From assembly GCF_009707865.1 (NCBI RefSeq), contig NZ_WMBA01000002.1:1-64000 (forward strand): a stretch of 64,000 nucleotides of DNA, read 5' to 3'. Positions 7,170-15,800 of this stretch are shown here, in pieces. The translations under genes and the position numbers were made by a program. Every line of letters begins with the position of its first letter. The stretch's first letter is position 1. The notes under the pieces were generated by a model. The model saw only the letters and a program-made list of their open reading frames with translations, made no database searches and was not told the origin of the DNA. The stretch comes from Amycolatopsis pithecellobii (GTDB lineage: Bacteria > Actinomycetota > Actinomycetes > Mycobacteriales > Pseudonocardiaceae).

Positions 7170-8105
7170 TCAACCTTTTTCGAGCTGGCTCACGATGGTT
7201 TTCGCGTCGTTGATCGGGATGGCGAAGCCGATGCCGACCGATCCCGCGGACGACGAAGGGCTGTAGAGCGCGGAATTGATGCCGACGACCTGCCCGGCCA
7301 TGTTGACGAGCGCACCACCGGAGTTGCCCTGGTTGATCGCGGCGTCGGTCTGGATGGCGGTGTAGCTGGGTGAATCACTGTTGGCTGTCTGGTTGTACGG
7401 CGAGGACTGCTGCCCACCGGTCCCGATGTCCGACAGTTGCCGGTTGAGCGCGCTGACGATGCCGGACGTCACGGTGTTCTGTAATCCGGCCGGCGAGCCG
7501 ATCGCGACAACCTGCTGGCCGACGTGCAACTGGCTCGAATCACCGAGGGCGGCGGCGGTCAGACCGCTTGCGCCTTTCGCTTGCAGGACGGCGATGTCGG
7601 CGGTGGTGTCCGTGCCGAGCACGCTCGCCTGATACTTCGTGCCGTCCGAGAGGCTGACCGTGACGTTGCCGACCGCGCCCGACACCACATGCGCGTTGGT
7701 CAGGATCTTCCCGTCGGAACTGAGGATCACGCCCGAGCCGATCGCGTCACCCTGCCTGGTGGTGACGTTCACCTGTACGACGCTGGGCAGCACCTTCGCG
7801 GCGACGGAGCTGACGTCCGTGTTCGTCGACCCGGACACGGTGGTGGCTGTCGCTGTGGTGGCCGATCCCGGCGACGAACCGCCTTCCAGGCCAACGATCG
7901 CGGCGCCACCGGCGCCTCCGACCAGTGCGGCCGCGACGGCGGTCGCACTGACCAGCGCCGCGACCCGCTTGCCTTTCTTGCGAGGCTGCGCAGGCGGGAG
8001 GACTTGCGCGGCCGGCATGGGCTGCTGCCACCCGTAGTGCGGGTAGTTCGGTTGCTGCGGCTGGTGCCCGCCACCGGGGCCCGGCCGGAAGTCGTTCTCG
8101 CTCAT
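7170..8105 (-). CDS. membrane-anchored HtrA-like trypsin protease without PDZ domain
   Basis: The 311-residue protein has a cytoplasmic Pro/Gln-rich N-terminus (residues 1-40), a basic patch RKKGKR, one membrane segment (about 48-72), and an extracytoplasmic S1C trypsin-like domain. The catalytic triad is visible as His139 (TNAHVV), Asp170 (TTADIAVL) and Ser262 (GNSGGAL). HtrA/DegP proteins normally carry one or two C-terminal PDZ domains. Here the protein ends at DAKTIVSQLEKG, directly after the protease domain, so substrate sensing must differ. I chose the ATG at 8105, which opens with MSENDF. A longer frame would add 32 residues with no supporting ribosome site. The likely role is cleavage of misfolded or specific exported proteins. 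Confidence 0.9.
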   Translation of the reverse strand: MSENDFRPGPGGGHQPQQPNYPHYGWQQPMPAAQVLPPAQPRKKGKRVAALVSATAVAAALVGGAGGAAIVGLEGGSSPGSATTATATTVSGSTNTDVSSVAAKVLPSVVQVNVTTRQGDAIGSGVILSSDGKILTNAHVVSGAVGNVTVSLSDGTKYQASVLGTDTTADIAVLQAKGASGLTAAALGDSSQLHVGQQVVAIGSPAGLQNTVTSGIVSALNRQLSDIGTGGQQSSPYNQTANSDSPSYTAIQTDAAINQGNSGGALVNMAGQVVGINSALYSPSSSAGSVGIGFAIPINDAKTIVSQLEKG

Positions 8106-8311
8106 GGCATCTAGCTTCGGTGTCCTTTGTGTGAAGAACCTGTGGAACGGCCTCCGGAATAGCTGAGAAGAATTTCCTGAGAACTCGCCCGGACTGTCCA
8201 CAGTGGCCGGTCGGGTCGTCGTGTTCGCCCGACCGGTTTTCGCCGCATCCGAAATTGTCGGTGGGTGTCGCTATGGTCGGCGCATCCGAACCCGACCACG
8301 GGAGGTACCCG

Positions 8312-9214
8312 ATGACCAGCATGTTGCACCGTCCGGCCGAACTGCGCCCGGACGGCCCCTTCGACCTCGCGGCGTCCGCTCGATTCCTCGAGGCGTTCAC
8401 CCCCGCGGGCAGGATGGATGCCGCGGCCGCGCCGGGGACGCTCAGATTCGCGTTCCCGATCGAAGGGAGCTGGCAGCATGCCGGCGCTCTGATCCGGCAG
8501 CGTGCGCCAGGAGATATCGAGATTTCCGTTGCGGCAGAAGAAGAAAACGTTGAAGCGACGGTGCGCCAGGTGCGCCGGACACTGTCGCTCGATGTCGACG
8601 GCGGCGGCTTTCCCGCGATCGGGGCACGGGATCCGGTGGTGGGGCAATTGCAGGCGCGATACCCGGGATTGCGACCGGTGTTGTTTTATTCGCCGTACGA
8701 AGCCGCCTGCTGGACGATCGTCACGAACCGGATCCGGACGACCCAGGCCGCGCGGATAAAACAGCGCATAGCCGAACTCTACGGGGAAATCGTCGAGCTC
8801 GACGGCCATCGGCTCACGTCTTTCGCGGCGCCTGCGGCATTGCAGGAAATCGAGGGGCCGATCGGTCTGCCCGAGGTGAAGATCGAAAGGCTGCGTGCGG
8901 TCGCTCGCGCGGCGCAGGCAGGGTTACTCGACGCCCAACCCCTGCGCGCGCTCGAACCTGACGACGCACTGCGGTTGTTACAACGTCTGCCGGGCATCGG
9001 ACCGTTCTCCGCGCAATTGATTCTCGTCCGTGGCGCCGGTGAGCCGGATGTCTTTCCCGACAAGGACGTTCGGCTGCACGAGGAGATGCGTGAGCTCTAT
9101 GCCGTGCCGGAGGCCGGCGTGGATGACCTCGCCGTTATTGCCGAACGGTGGCGTCCGTACCGCAGCTGGGTGGGGTTGCTGTTCCGCATTCACCACGAGG
9201 CTCGCCTGGCATGA
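8312..9214 (+). CDS. HhH-GPD DNA glycosylase (AlkA-like 3-methyladenine DNA glycosylase)
   Basis: The 300-residue protein resembles E. coli AlkA, which removes alkylated bases from DNA. An N-terminal beta domain (about residues 15-110) is followed by the helical glycosylase domain. The helix-hairpin-helix is LQRLPGIGPFSAQLIL (about 224-238), and the catalytic aspartate is in FPDKDVRL, probably Asp252. The ATG at 8312 lies about 7 bp after GGGAGG and opens with MTSMLHRP. A longer upstream frame lacks such a site. It stands alone, divergent from the HtrA-type gene. No Ada-type regulator is adjacent, so its control is not evident. Confidence 0.88.
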   Translation: MTSMLHRPAELRPDGPFDLAASARFLEAFTPAGRMDAAAAPGTLRFAFPIEGSWQHAGALIRQRAPGDIEISVAAEEENVEATVRQVRRTLSLDVDGGGFPAIGARDPVVGQLQARYPGLRPVLFYSPYEAACWTIVTNRIRTTQAARIKQRIAELYGEIVELDGHRLTSFAAPAALQEIEGPIGLPEVKIERLRAVARAAQAGLLDAQPLRALEPDDALRLLQRLPGIGPFSAQLILVRGAGEPDVFPDKDVRLHEEMRELYAVPEAGVDDLAVIAERWRPYRSWVGLLFRIHHEARLA

Positions 9215-9281
9215 ATGGCGACCTGTGCACGGGAAGGGGGTGATAACAGAGGCTGGACATCCAATGTGGTGAGCTGCGCGC

Positions 9282-10013
9282 GTGCAACTCGCCGAAACAG
9301 GTGACCTCGTCTCACCGAACGGGATCTTTGACGCGCAACCGAACCCTGAGGTCTGGGTGCCGTTGGTGACCGGTGGGCTGGCCTTGGTGCTGGTGCTGTC
9401 CGGATCGCCATGGCGGCTGGCTCGCAACATCATCACGATCGTGCATGAAGCTGGACATGCGCTGATCGCGGTGCTTGCGGGCAGACGCCTGGAAGGCATC
9501 AAGCTGCACTCGGACACCTCGGGTGTGACGGTGTCGCGTGGTCGGGCGGCCGGGCCGGGGATGGTGCTGACGTCGCTGGCCGGGTATCCGGCGCCGGCGC
9601 TGCTCGGGCTGGGGTTCGCCGCGCTGGTGGCGGCTGACCGCATCACGGTGCTGCTCGCCGTCGCGGCGGTTTTGCTGCTGGGTGTGCTGGTGATGGTGCG
9701 CAATGCCTATGGCGTGCTGTCCGTCGTGCTCACAGCCGCTGGGCTGGCCGCTGTGGCGTTGGTCGCCGGGCCGCAGGTGCAGGCGTGGTTCGTGTACCTC
9801 ATCACGTGGTTCCTGTTGCTTGGCGGCCTCCGTCCGGTGTTCGAGCTGCAGAGCAAGCGGCGACGTGGCGCGGCGCGTGACTCCGACGCGGATCAGCTCG
9901 CGCGCCTGACCGGCGTGCCCGCGGGGTTGTGGGTACTGATGCTCGGCGTGATCGCCCTCGGCTGCCTGCTGGCCGGCGGCGCGTGGTTGCTGGAGCCTGC
10001 CCTGCAGCCCTGA
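9282..10013 (+). CDS. M50 family zinc metallopeptidase, integral membrane
   Basis: The 243-residue protein is almost wholly hydrophobic, with about six membrane segments. It carries the HEAGH zinc-binding motif at residues 55-59 inside a helix, as in the M50B-like family of actinobacteria. Relatives include site-2 proteases, but many members of this size are annotated only by the motif. The second metal-ligand region is not obvious. The GTG start at 9282 has only a weak ribosome site and is the least certain part. The last nine codons (WLLEPALQP) are unit zero of the degenerate 27-bp tandem array that fills the 3' flank, so the present C-terminus seems to be shaped by that repeat. Confidence 0.8.
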   Translation: MQLAETGDLVSPNGIFDAQPNPEVWVPLVTGGLALVLVLSGSPWRLARNIITIVHEAGHALIAVLAGRRLEGIKLHSDTSGVTVSRGRAAGPGMVLTSLAGYPAPALLGLGFAALVAADRITVLLAVAAVLLLGVLVMVRNAYGVLSVVLTAAGLAAVALVAGPQVQAWFVYLITWFLLLGGLRPVFELQSKRRRGAARDSDADQLARLTGVPAGLWVLMLGVIALGCLLAGGAWLLEPALQP

Positions 10014-10433
10014 TTCCGGGAGCCCGCGCCGCGGCGGTGATCCATGGGATCCGCGCTGCAGCGGTGGTTGCTGGCGTCCGCGCGGTGGCCCGTGGTTCGT
10101 GGTCGTCGCGCCGCGGCTTGATGCGAGTGGCCTGGGTTGCGGCCGTGATTCCGGGAGCCTGCGCTGCGGCCGTGATCGGGGCCCCGCTGCGGCTGTGATC
10201 CGTGGGGCCACGTGGCGGCGTGATCCGTGGGGTCCTTGTTGCGGCCGTGGTTGCCGGGTCTGTGCTGCGGTCGTTATTGGCGGAGCCTGCGCTGCGTGGT
10301 GGTTGCTGTGCGCGCGCATGCGGCCGCGATGGAGGGGGCCAGCGTGCGGCGGCGACCCGTGGGGCCCGCGCTGCAGCGATGACCCGCCGGGTCTGCGCTG
10401 CGGGGTGGTTCCTGGAGCCCGCGCTGCGGTCCT
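9985..10433. repeat. degenerate tandem array, about 26-27 bp units, some 17 copies
   Basis: The array starts inside the 3' end of the M50 gene and runs to 10433, filling the whole gap before proA. Each unit follows GATCCGTGGG-(G/A)CC-(T/C)GCGCTGCGGC-CGT with scattered substitutions and small indels. Unit zero (9985-10011, coding for the M50 tail) and the last unit (10407-10433) are nearly the same, and each is followed by TGA. In the reverse direction the array would read as a repeating ITAAARAPG-like peptide, but I see no start signal for it. It is best taken as decayed, slippage-derived DNA. No separate gene lies in the stretch. Confidence 0.8.
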
Positions 10434-10490
10434 GAGCTGGCGGTACGGCACACTGGAAACCGCGGAAGCGGCGAAGGGAAGGTGTGCGCG

Positions 10491-11726
10491 GTGTCGGACG
10501 AGGTGGCCAAAGCGGTCGAGGAATGTGCGCGGGCGGCCAAGGCGGCGGCGCCGTCACTGGCCGTGGCGGCGGGCGAGGCGATCGACGCTGCACTGACGGC
10601 GATGGCGCGCCTGTTGCTTGAGAACCGCGAGGCGGTGCTCGATGCCAACAACGCCGATGTCGCGAAGGCCCGCGAGGAAGGCATGAGCGCGGGGTTGCTC
10701 GACCGGCTGGCCATCACCGGTGAGCGGCTGACCGGGATGGCCGAGCAGTTGCGGCTGCTGGCAGGTGCACCGCACCAGGAACGGTCGATCCCGGTGTCGA
10801 CTTTGGACGGTGGGCTTCGGCTGGTGGAGCGGCGGCGGCCGGTCGGTGTGATCGGCGCGAACTACGAGGCCCGGCCCAACGTGACCGTCGATGTGGCCTC
10901 ACAGCTCGTGAAATCGCGCAACGCAGGGGTGCTGCGTACCGGTTCCGCCGCGCTCGGTTCGGCGCAACGGTTGCTGGACGTGGTCATCGCGCCCGCGCTC
11001 GCCGAGGCCGGGATCGCGTCCGACGTCATCCAGCTTGTGCCGCGTGTCGAGCGCGAGGCGGCGGCAGCTCTCGTGCAGTTGCCGAACCTGGTGCCGCTGG
11101 TGATCCTGCGCGGTAGCGGAGAAAGCACCCGCGCGCTGGCGACCGAGGCCGCGACGCACGGCGTCCGCACGCTCGCGCACGCCGACGGCGGCGGTGTGCT
11201 GTATGTCGACGTCGCGGCGGAGGCGGACAAGGTCCGGTCGCTCGTATCGGCAAGCCTGGACCGGCTGGGCGTGTGTAACCGGCTGAACCTGCTGCTGGTC
11301 CACTCGGCTGCATACGAGCAGCTGTGGCCGGTGATCTCCGAAGCGCTGGCGGAACGGAACGTCACACCGTCGCTGGCCCCGCATGAACACGCCATCGGCT
11401 ACGAATGGGCGCTGGACTCCGAGCACGAAGCCACGGTCACCGTCGCGCGGGTCGACAGCCTGACCGAAGCGGTGACGATCGCGAACGAGCAGACGTCGGG
11501 CCTGGCGGCCGGCATCGCGACCGAGGACAGCGTGGCCGCGGACGCGTTCTTCGACGGCTACACGGGCACCGGCGTGTTCTGGAACGCCCCGACGCGCCTG
11601 CTCGACGGCTTCAAGCTGCTCGGCGTCCCGGAAACCGGCATCAACCTGGACAAGGTGCCCGGCCCCCGCGGCCCCGTCACCTACACCGACCTGTACGTGC
11701 GCCAGTACGCGGTTCTGCCCGAGTAA
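10491..11726 (+). CDS. proA: glutamate-5-semialdehyde dehydrogenase (gamma-glutamyl phosphate reductase)
   Basis: The 411-residue enzyme reduces gamma-glutamyl phosphate to glutamate-5-semialdehyde with NADPH, the second step of proline synthesis. Family marks are RPVGVIGANYEARPNVTVDVA near residue 110, the catalytic cysteine Cys262 in LGVCNRLN, and the C-terminal GVFWNAPTRLLDGFKLLGVPETGI block. The middle part is rather divergent from E. coli ProA but keeps the fold order and length. I chose GTG 10491, because a GAAGGGAAGG ribosome site ends about 9 bp upstream. The GTG at 10482 would leave no spacing. proB is not adjacent. It is convergent with the cyclase gene with 12 bp between them. Confidence 0.9.
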   Translation: MSDEVAKAVEECARAAKAAAPSLAVAAGEAIDAALTAMARLLLENREAVLDANNADVAKAREEGMSAGLLDRLAITGERLTGMAEQLRLLAGAPHQERSIPVSTLDGGLRLVERRRPVGVIGANYEARPNVTVDVASQLVKSRNAGVLRTGSAALGSAQRLLDVVIAPALAEAGIASDVIQLVPRVEREAAAALVQLPNLVPLVILRGSGESTRALATEAATHGVRTLAHADGGGVLYVDVAAEADKVRSLVSASLDRLGVCNRLNLLLVHSAAYEQLWPVISEALAERNVTPSLAPHEHAIGYEWALDSEHEATVTVARVDSLTEAVTIANEQTSGLAAGIATEDSVAADAFFDGYTGTGVFWNAPTRLLDGFKLLGVPETGINLDKVPGPRGPVTYTDLYVRQYAVLPE

Positions 11727-11738
11727 CGGCCGGCCGGC

Positions 11739-12692
11739 TCACCCCCGCCGGAGGGCGTAGGGGCGCAGCCGGTTGTAGCCGCGGACCGAGACCGACCGCC
11801 GTGGCCGCACTGAATAACCCCGCGCCGTCGCCAGCTCGCGGGCAAGTTCACGGTCGACGAGGATCGTGCCCGGGTGGGCGACCGACGTCAGCCGGGCGGC
11901 CAGGTTCACCACCGACCCATACACATCGCCGAACCGGCTGAGGATGCGGCCCGCCGCCATTCCCGCCCGCACGTCCGGCGCCGCGGGATCGGCCGAGGCC
12001 TGTTCGGTCAGTGCCAACGCGATCTCCGCGGCGTCACTCGGGCTATCGGCCACGAACAGCACCTCGTCCCCGATCATCTTCACGATCCGCCCGTGGTGGT
12101 CGGCCACGACCTCGGTCGCCAGCGCTTCGAAACGGTCCAGGATCGCGCTGAGCTGCGCTTCGCCGATCCGCCTGGTCAGCCGCGTGTACCCGACCATGTC
12201 CACGAAGCCCGCGACCTCCGTGCGCGCATCCGGATTTTCCTCCGTCGACGTCAGCGCCCTCCCGGCGAACGCCGTCAGATGCCGCCGCCACACGAAGTTC
12301 TGCACCCGCTGCAGCTCCGGCACCAGCCCCTTGACCAGGAGTTCCACCTGCTTGTCATCGCGACGGAGCTCGTCGTTCTCCCTGATCAGCGTCCACAGCA
12401 TGTGCACCTGCCACTCCGCCAGGCGCGACAGATGCTGGCCGAGTGCCCTGGTCACCGCGGGCTCCAGCCGGGCGTCCAGCAGACCCGACGAAATCAGCTG
12501 GTCGGCCGTGCGCACGGCATCGACATCGGCGTCGGTGAACACGACCTCGTCGTCGCCGACGGTGGCGAAACCCAGCGCTCGCCACAACCTGGTCGCGCGC
12601 TCCAGCGGCACGCCCGTCTTCTCCACGACCTCCAGCCGTGTGTACCGGCGTTCACCGCCGAGCAGGATGCGTTCAAACCTCTCGGGATCCAC
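11739..12692 (-). CDS. class III adenylate/guanylate cyclase with N-terminal regulatory domain
   Basis: The 317-residue protein has an N-terminal helical domain of about 155 residues with a MerR-like beginning (YTRLEVVEKTGVPLERATRLWRALGF). The C-terminal class III cyclase domain follows (about 160-315). The metal aspartates sit in AGFVDMVGYTRL and GRIVKMIGDEVLF, and the RFGDVYGSVVNLAARL block near residue 265 carries the transition-state Asn/Arg region. Size and layout match mycobacterial Rv1264-type cyclases, whose N-terminal domain autoinhibits the catalytic domain in response to pH. Whether this protein shares that response is inference. It starts 10 bp downstream of the Usp gene in the same direction, so the two may form an operon. 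Confidence 0.88.
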   Translation of the reverse strand: MDPERFERILLGGERRYTRLEVVEKTGVPLERATRLWRALGFATVGDDEVVFTDADVDAVRTADQLISSGLLDARLEPAVTRALGQHLSRLAEWQVHMLWTLIRENDELRRDDKQVELLVKGLVPELQRVQNFVWRRHLTAFAGRALTSTEENPDARTEVAGFVDMVGYTRLTRRIGEAQLSAILDRFEALATEVVADHHGRIVKMIGDEVLFVADSPSDAAEIALALTEQASADPAAPDVRAGMAAGRILSRFGDVYGSVVNLAARLTSVAHPGTILVDRELARELATARGYSVRPRRSVSVRGYNRLRPYALRRG

Positions 12693-12702
12693 GCGTGATC
12701 CG

Positions 12703-13152
12703 TCAGGTCGTGTGCACGATCAGCACGTCGACCCCGGACTTGCGCGCCGCCTCCGACGGGACCGAACCCAGCAGGCGCCCGGCGAGCGTGTTCAGCCCAC
12801 GGTTACCGACGACAAGCAGGTCCGCGGATCGTTCCGACACCACTTTTCGCAGTGACTCGACCGGCTCGCCGACGACCGCGACCGTGTCGATGTCCCTCGC
12901 GCCCTGCTTCGCCGCGCGGTCGCGGGCGGACTGCAGCGTGTCCTCGGCCGGCGCCGAGCCGACCACCTGGTAGGCCTCCTCGCGCAGCACGTCCTGTGCC
13001 CTGTCGACATCGCCGCGGCTCGCCGGGTAGTAGGCGCAGACGATCACCAGCCGTGCGCCCGCGTCAGCCGCGACGACCGCCGCGCGATCGACCGCGCGGA
13101 ACGACGAATCCGAACCGTCCGTCCCTACGACAACCGTCTGGTAAGCCGCCAT
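12703..13152 (-). CDS. universal stress protein (UspA family)
   Basis: The 149-residue protein has a single Usp domain. It starts YQTVVVGTDGSDSSFRAVDRA and ends with the ATP-binding motif GNRGLNTLAGRLLGSVPSE (G-2x-G-9x-G-S/T type), so it is probably an ATP-binding member. I chose the ATG at 13152, 5-6 bp after GGAGGGA. A longer frame adds nine residues without a better site. It precedes the class III cyclase gene by 10 bp. In mycobacteria some Usp proteins bind cAMP, so a functional link with the cyclase is possible but not shown here. Confidence 0.92.
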   Translation of the reverse strand: MAAYQTVVVGTDGSDSSFRAVDRAAVVAADAGARLVIVCAYYPASRGDVDRAQDVLREEAYQVVGSAPAEDTLQSARDRAAKQGARDIDTVAVVGEPVESLRKVVSERSADLLVVGNRGLNTLAGRLLGSVPSEAARKSGVDVLIVHTT

Positions 13153-13197
13153 CCGAGTCCCTCCAGCCAGTGCGCGCAACCCGCGTGGCTGTGAAGG

Positions 13198-14307
13198 CTA
13201 CTCGTCAGTCGGTTGGCTCGCAGCCCCGTTCGGGGCGGGTTTTTCCGGGCTCGACGACGCGCGCGGCGTGGCCGGTTTCGTGGGCTGCTCCTCCGGCAAT
13301 GGTTCGACCACCGGGCCCGCTGAGCTGAGCACCGAGGTGGCCTCCGCGAGCACGGACCTCGCCGCCTTGACCTGCTCCGCGATGCCCTCGCGCAGTGACC
13401 TCAGCGCTTCGACGCGGTCCGCCGCGGCGTTGATCCGCCGGCTGGATTCCTCGGTCGCCTCACGGACCCGGCGCTGCGCCTCGTCGGTCGCTTCGGCGAG
13501 CCGGGCGTTGGCCTCCGTGATCGACGCCTGCTTGCGGCGGTTCGCGTCCTCGAGCGACTCGCGCCGGCGGCGTTGGAGCTCCTCGGTGGTCGCCTTCTCC
13601 TCAGCGGCGACCTTCGCGCGGATCGAGGCGGCTTCGTCGGTCGCCTCGCGGACCCGGCGTTCCGCCTCCGCCTTGCTCGCGGCCTCCTGCTCGGCGAGCA
13701 CCCGCATGGCCTCGGTGCGCCGGGCCGCCATCGCGATCTCGAAGTCCTCTTCGACCTTGGTGCGATGCTGCTCGGCCTCGGTGTTGAGCCGGTCGCGCTC
13801 GTCCTTGGCCTTCTGCGTGATCGACTCGGCCTCGGCGCGTGCGGTCTCGAGCACCTTGCGGTGCTCGGCCTCCATCTCCTTGCGCCGCGCGTCGAGCTCG
13901 GACAGCAGCTGCTCGTAGCGCGCACGCATGGCGCTCGCGTCCGCTTCGGCCTTCGCCCGGATGTGCCCGGCTTCGGCCTCCGCCCGCGCCCGCGTGTCGG
14001 CCGCTTCGTCTTGCGCGAGGCGAAGCATGCGCTGCAGGCGTTCGGACAGCCCTTCGACGGTGGTCGGCGGCTGGCCGAGCCGCTCGACCTGGCCGCGGAG
14101 GTTGTCGATCTCGCCGCGCGCCGCTTCCAGCTGCCGCGCCAGATCGCCCGCCTGCGTGATCGCGGCGTCGCGGTCGGCGGCGAGCATTTTCAGGTCGCCG
14201 TCGAGTCGCTCCAGGTGTTCGTCGACCTGGTGCCGGTCATAACCGCGTTTCGCCAGGTCAAAGCCGGCGCCCAGCGGTACAAGCTCCCGTTCCTCGCCAA
14301 GGCTCAT
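13198..14307 (-). CDS. DivIVA-like long coiled-coil protein
   Basis: The 369-residue protein begins with a DivIVA-type membrane-targeting segment (GFDLAKRGYDRHQVDEHLERL, about residues 15-35). A nearly continuous coiled coil rich in Ala, Glu, Arg and Lys runs to about residue 320, and a Pro-rich disordered tail ends the protein. A short break with GLSERLQRMLRLAQDEA (about 85-100) is shared with the protein at 47723-48586, so the two are paralogues. Actinobacterial relatives (Wag31, Scy, FilP types) organise polar growth or the cytoskeleton. I chose the ATG at 14307 because it opens with MSLGEERELVPL next to the domain. It lies about 45 bp upstream of the Usp gene in the same direction. Confidence 0.8.
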   Translation of the reverse strand: MSLGEERELVPLGAGFDLAKRGYDRHQVDEHLERLDGDLKMLAADRDAAITQAGDLARQLEAARGEIDNLRGQVERLGQPPTTVEGLSERLQRMLRLAQDEAADTRARAEAEAGHIRAKAEADASAMRARYEQLLSELDARRKEMEAEHRKVLETARAEAESITQKAKDERDRLNTEAEQHRTKVEEDFEIAMAARRTEAMRVLAEQEAASKAEAERRVREATDEAASIRAKVAAEEKATTEELQRRRRESLEDANRRKQASITEANARLAEATDEAQRRVREATEESSRRINAAADRVEALRSLREGIAEQVKAARSVLAEATSVLSSAGPVVEPLPEEQPTKPATPRASSSPEKPAPNGAASQPTDE

Positions 14308-14429
14308 GACGTAGAGCCTAGCTATCGATCGCGGCGCGTGGTGATTCGGCCGATTCATATTTGACCGGCCGGCCAATCAAGGCGCATTATCAGGGCGAAG
14401 GCAATGGCGCTTTCCAGGAGGTGATCACG

Positions 14430-14801
14430 ATGGCGGAAACCTCGACTCGTGCATGGACTCGTCCGCACGACTGGGCCGAGGTAGTGCTCGGGGTGGTAGC
14501 GGTGCTGTCGTTCCTATGGGTCGACACCAACAACACCGCGATGTGGACAATGATCGTGCTGGGCGCGGTAATCGCGCTTGATGGCCTGATGTCGCTGGCG
14601 ATGCCGGGGCTGGTCTACGGCGAGGGAATCCAGATCGTGCTCGGCGCGCTGCTGTTCATTTCGCCATGGGTGATGAGCTACACCGACCTGACCGCCGCAT
14701 CGTGGTCCGCCTGGATCATCGGCGGCTTGACCGTGCTCGCCGGCGCCGCGGCACTGCCGGTCGCGAACGCCGAACACGGCCGGATGGCGGGGCAGCACTG
14801 A
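14430..14801 (+). CDS. SPW repeat membrane protein
   Basis: The 123-residue protein has four predicted membrane helices arranged as two SPW-type repeats. The first repeat begins HDWAEVVLGVVAVLSFLWV, and the second contains the diagnostic ISPWVMSY. Such proteins are common in actinobacteria and their function is unknown. The ATG at 14430 follows AGGAGGT at about 8 bp. The stop overlaps the start of the TetR gene by 4 bp (CTGA), so the two are translationally coupled and the TetR protein probably controls this membrane protein. Confidence 0.85.
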   Translation: MAETSTRAWTRPHDWAEVVLGVVAVLSFLWVDTNNTAMWTMIVLGAVIALDGLMSLAMPGLVYGEGIQIVLGALLFISPWVMSYTDLTAASWSAWIIGGLTVLAGAAALPVANAEHGRMAGQH

Positions 14802-15370
14802 AACGAGAAGAAGTCCCGGCGAAGGAGCGCATTCTCGTCGCGGCGGAGGAGTTGTTCGCCGAATCGGGTTTCGACGCAACCCCGACGTCACGGATCGCGG
14901 AACACGCGAATGTGCCGAAAGGACTGGTGCATTACTACTTCCGGCGCAAGGCCGACCTGTTGGGCGCGTTGATCAAACGGCTGCCCGACGAGCAGATCGA
15001 CCCGGCGCTGGTGGTGGTGCCGGGAGATATCGCGGAGAGCCTGCGGCGTCTGGTTTCCGAACTGGACGCCCGGCTCGCCCGCTCGCGCATGCTGTCACAC
15101 CTGTTGTGGCGCGAGGCCGACACGCATCGCGCGATACGCCGCGCCCTCGACGACCGATTCCAGCGGCTGGTGCGGCAGGTGCGGGCGGTGATCCTCACAG
15201 CGGGGGAGGGTGGTGTCGCGGTCGACGACGTCGACAGTGCGGCGGGCCTGCTCGCGCTTGCCCTGAGCTACCGCCATTCCGTTGCCCGGCACAAGGATGA
15301 CCCGGCCGGGCTGATGGAGCCGGAGTTGAATTTCATCGCCGGTGCGCTGATGCCGCGCCCAGCTACTTAG
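14798..15370 (+). CDS. TetR family regulator, probably with a CTG start
   Basis: The 190-residue protein has a canonical Tet[51 protein letters not shown]. The frame has no ATG, GTG or TTG in a sensible place before the HTH. The nearest is an ATG at 14666, inside the SPW gene, which would add 44 unlikely Arg-rich residues. CTG 14798 overlaps the SPW stop as CTGA, giving the peptide start [12 protein letters not shown], and the GGCGGGG just before it can act as a ribosome site. I therefore propose a coupled CTG start. The 3' end overlaps the convergent epimerase gene by 8 bp. Confidence 0.75.
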   Translation: MKREEVPAKERILVAAEELFAESGFDATPTSRIAEHANVPKGLVHYYFRRKADLLGALIKRLPDEQIDPALVVVPGDIAESLRRLVSELDARLARSRMLSHLLWREADTHRAIRRALDDRFQRLVRQVRAVILTAGEGGVAVDDVDSAAGLLALALSYRHSVARHKDDPAGLMEPELNFIAGALMPRPAT

Positions 15371-15800
15371 CCGGTTCGACGAGTTCCACCAGTACGCCGC
15401 CGGCGTCCTTCGGGTGCACGAAGTTGACCTTGCTGTCCGCGGTACCGCGCTTCGCCTTGTCATACAGCAGGCGCAAACCCTTGGCGCGCAACGTTTCCGC
15501 GGCCGCTTCCACGTCATCGACGCGGTAGGCGACCTGCTGCAGGCCAGCACCCTTGGTGTCGAGGAACTTCGCGATCGTGGAGTCCGGGCGCAGTGGCGCG
15601 AGCAGCTGGACGGCCGGGCCGGACTCGTCGCCGGGCGCGTGCAGCATCGCCTCGCGAACACCCTGCTCCTCGTTGACTTCCGTGTGGGTGGCGCGCAGGC
15701 CGAATGTGTCGGCGTAGAAGGCGATCGCGGCATCGAGATCGGGCACGGCGATGCCGACATGATCGACGGTGGTCACGACCTTTTTCAGCGCCTCATCCAT
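15363..15800 (-). CDS. methylmalonyl-CoA epimerase
   Basis: The 145-residue protein has the vicinal-oxygen-chelate (glyoxalase-like) double beta-alpha-beta fold of methylmalonyl-CoA epimerase, which interconverts the 2R and 2S forms between propionyl-CoA carboxylase and mutase. Visible marks are [11 protein letters not shown] with metal-ligand His14, VQLLAPL with Gln65, [11 protein letters not shown] near residue 90, and the final [10 protein letters not shown] with Glu139. The GLQQVAY position has Gln where many glyoxalase-family members have a His ligand, but related epimerases vary here. I chose the ATG at 15800 (MDEALKKVV). A longer frame upstream runs antisense through the thiolase gene. 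It is divergent from the thiolase gene, a CoA-pathway neighbour. Confidence 0.88.
   Translation of the reverse strand: MDEALKKVVTTVDHVGIAVPDLDAAIAFYADTFGLRATHTEVNEEQGVREAMLHAPGDESGPAVQLLAPLRPDSTIAKFLDTKGAGLQQVAYRVDDVEAAAETLRAKGLRLLYDKAKRGTADSKVNFVHPKDAGGVLVELVEPAK

Noticed and set aside
10014-10440. Repeat-containing secreted or PE/PPE-like protein in the gap before proA
   Set aside because: The reverse frames through the array give ITAAARAPG-like peptides without start signals, and units have indels that break frame. It is decayed repeat DNA.
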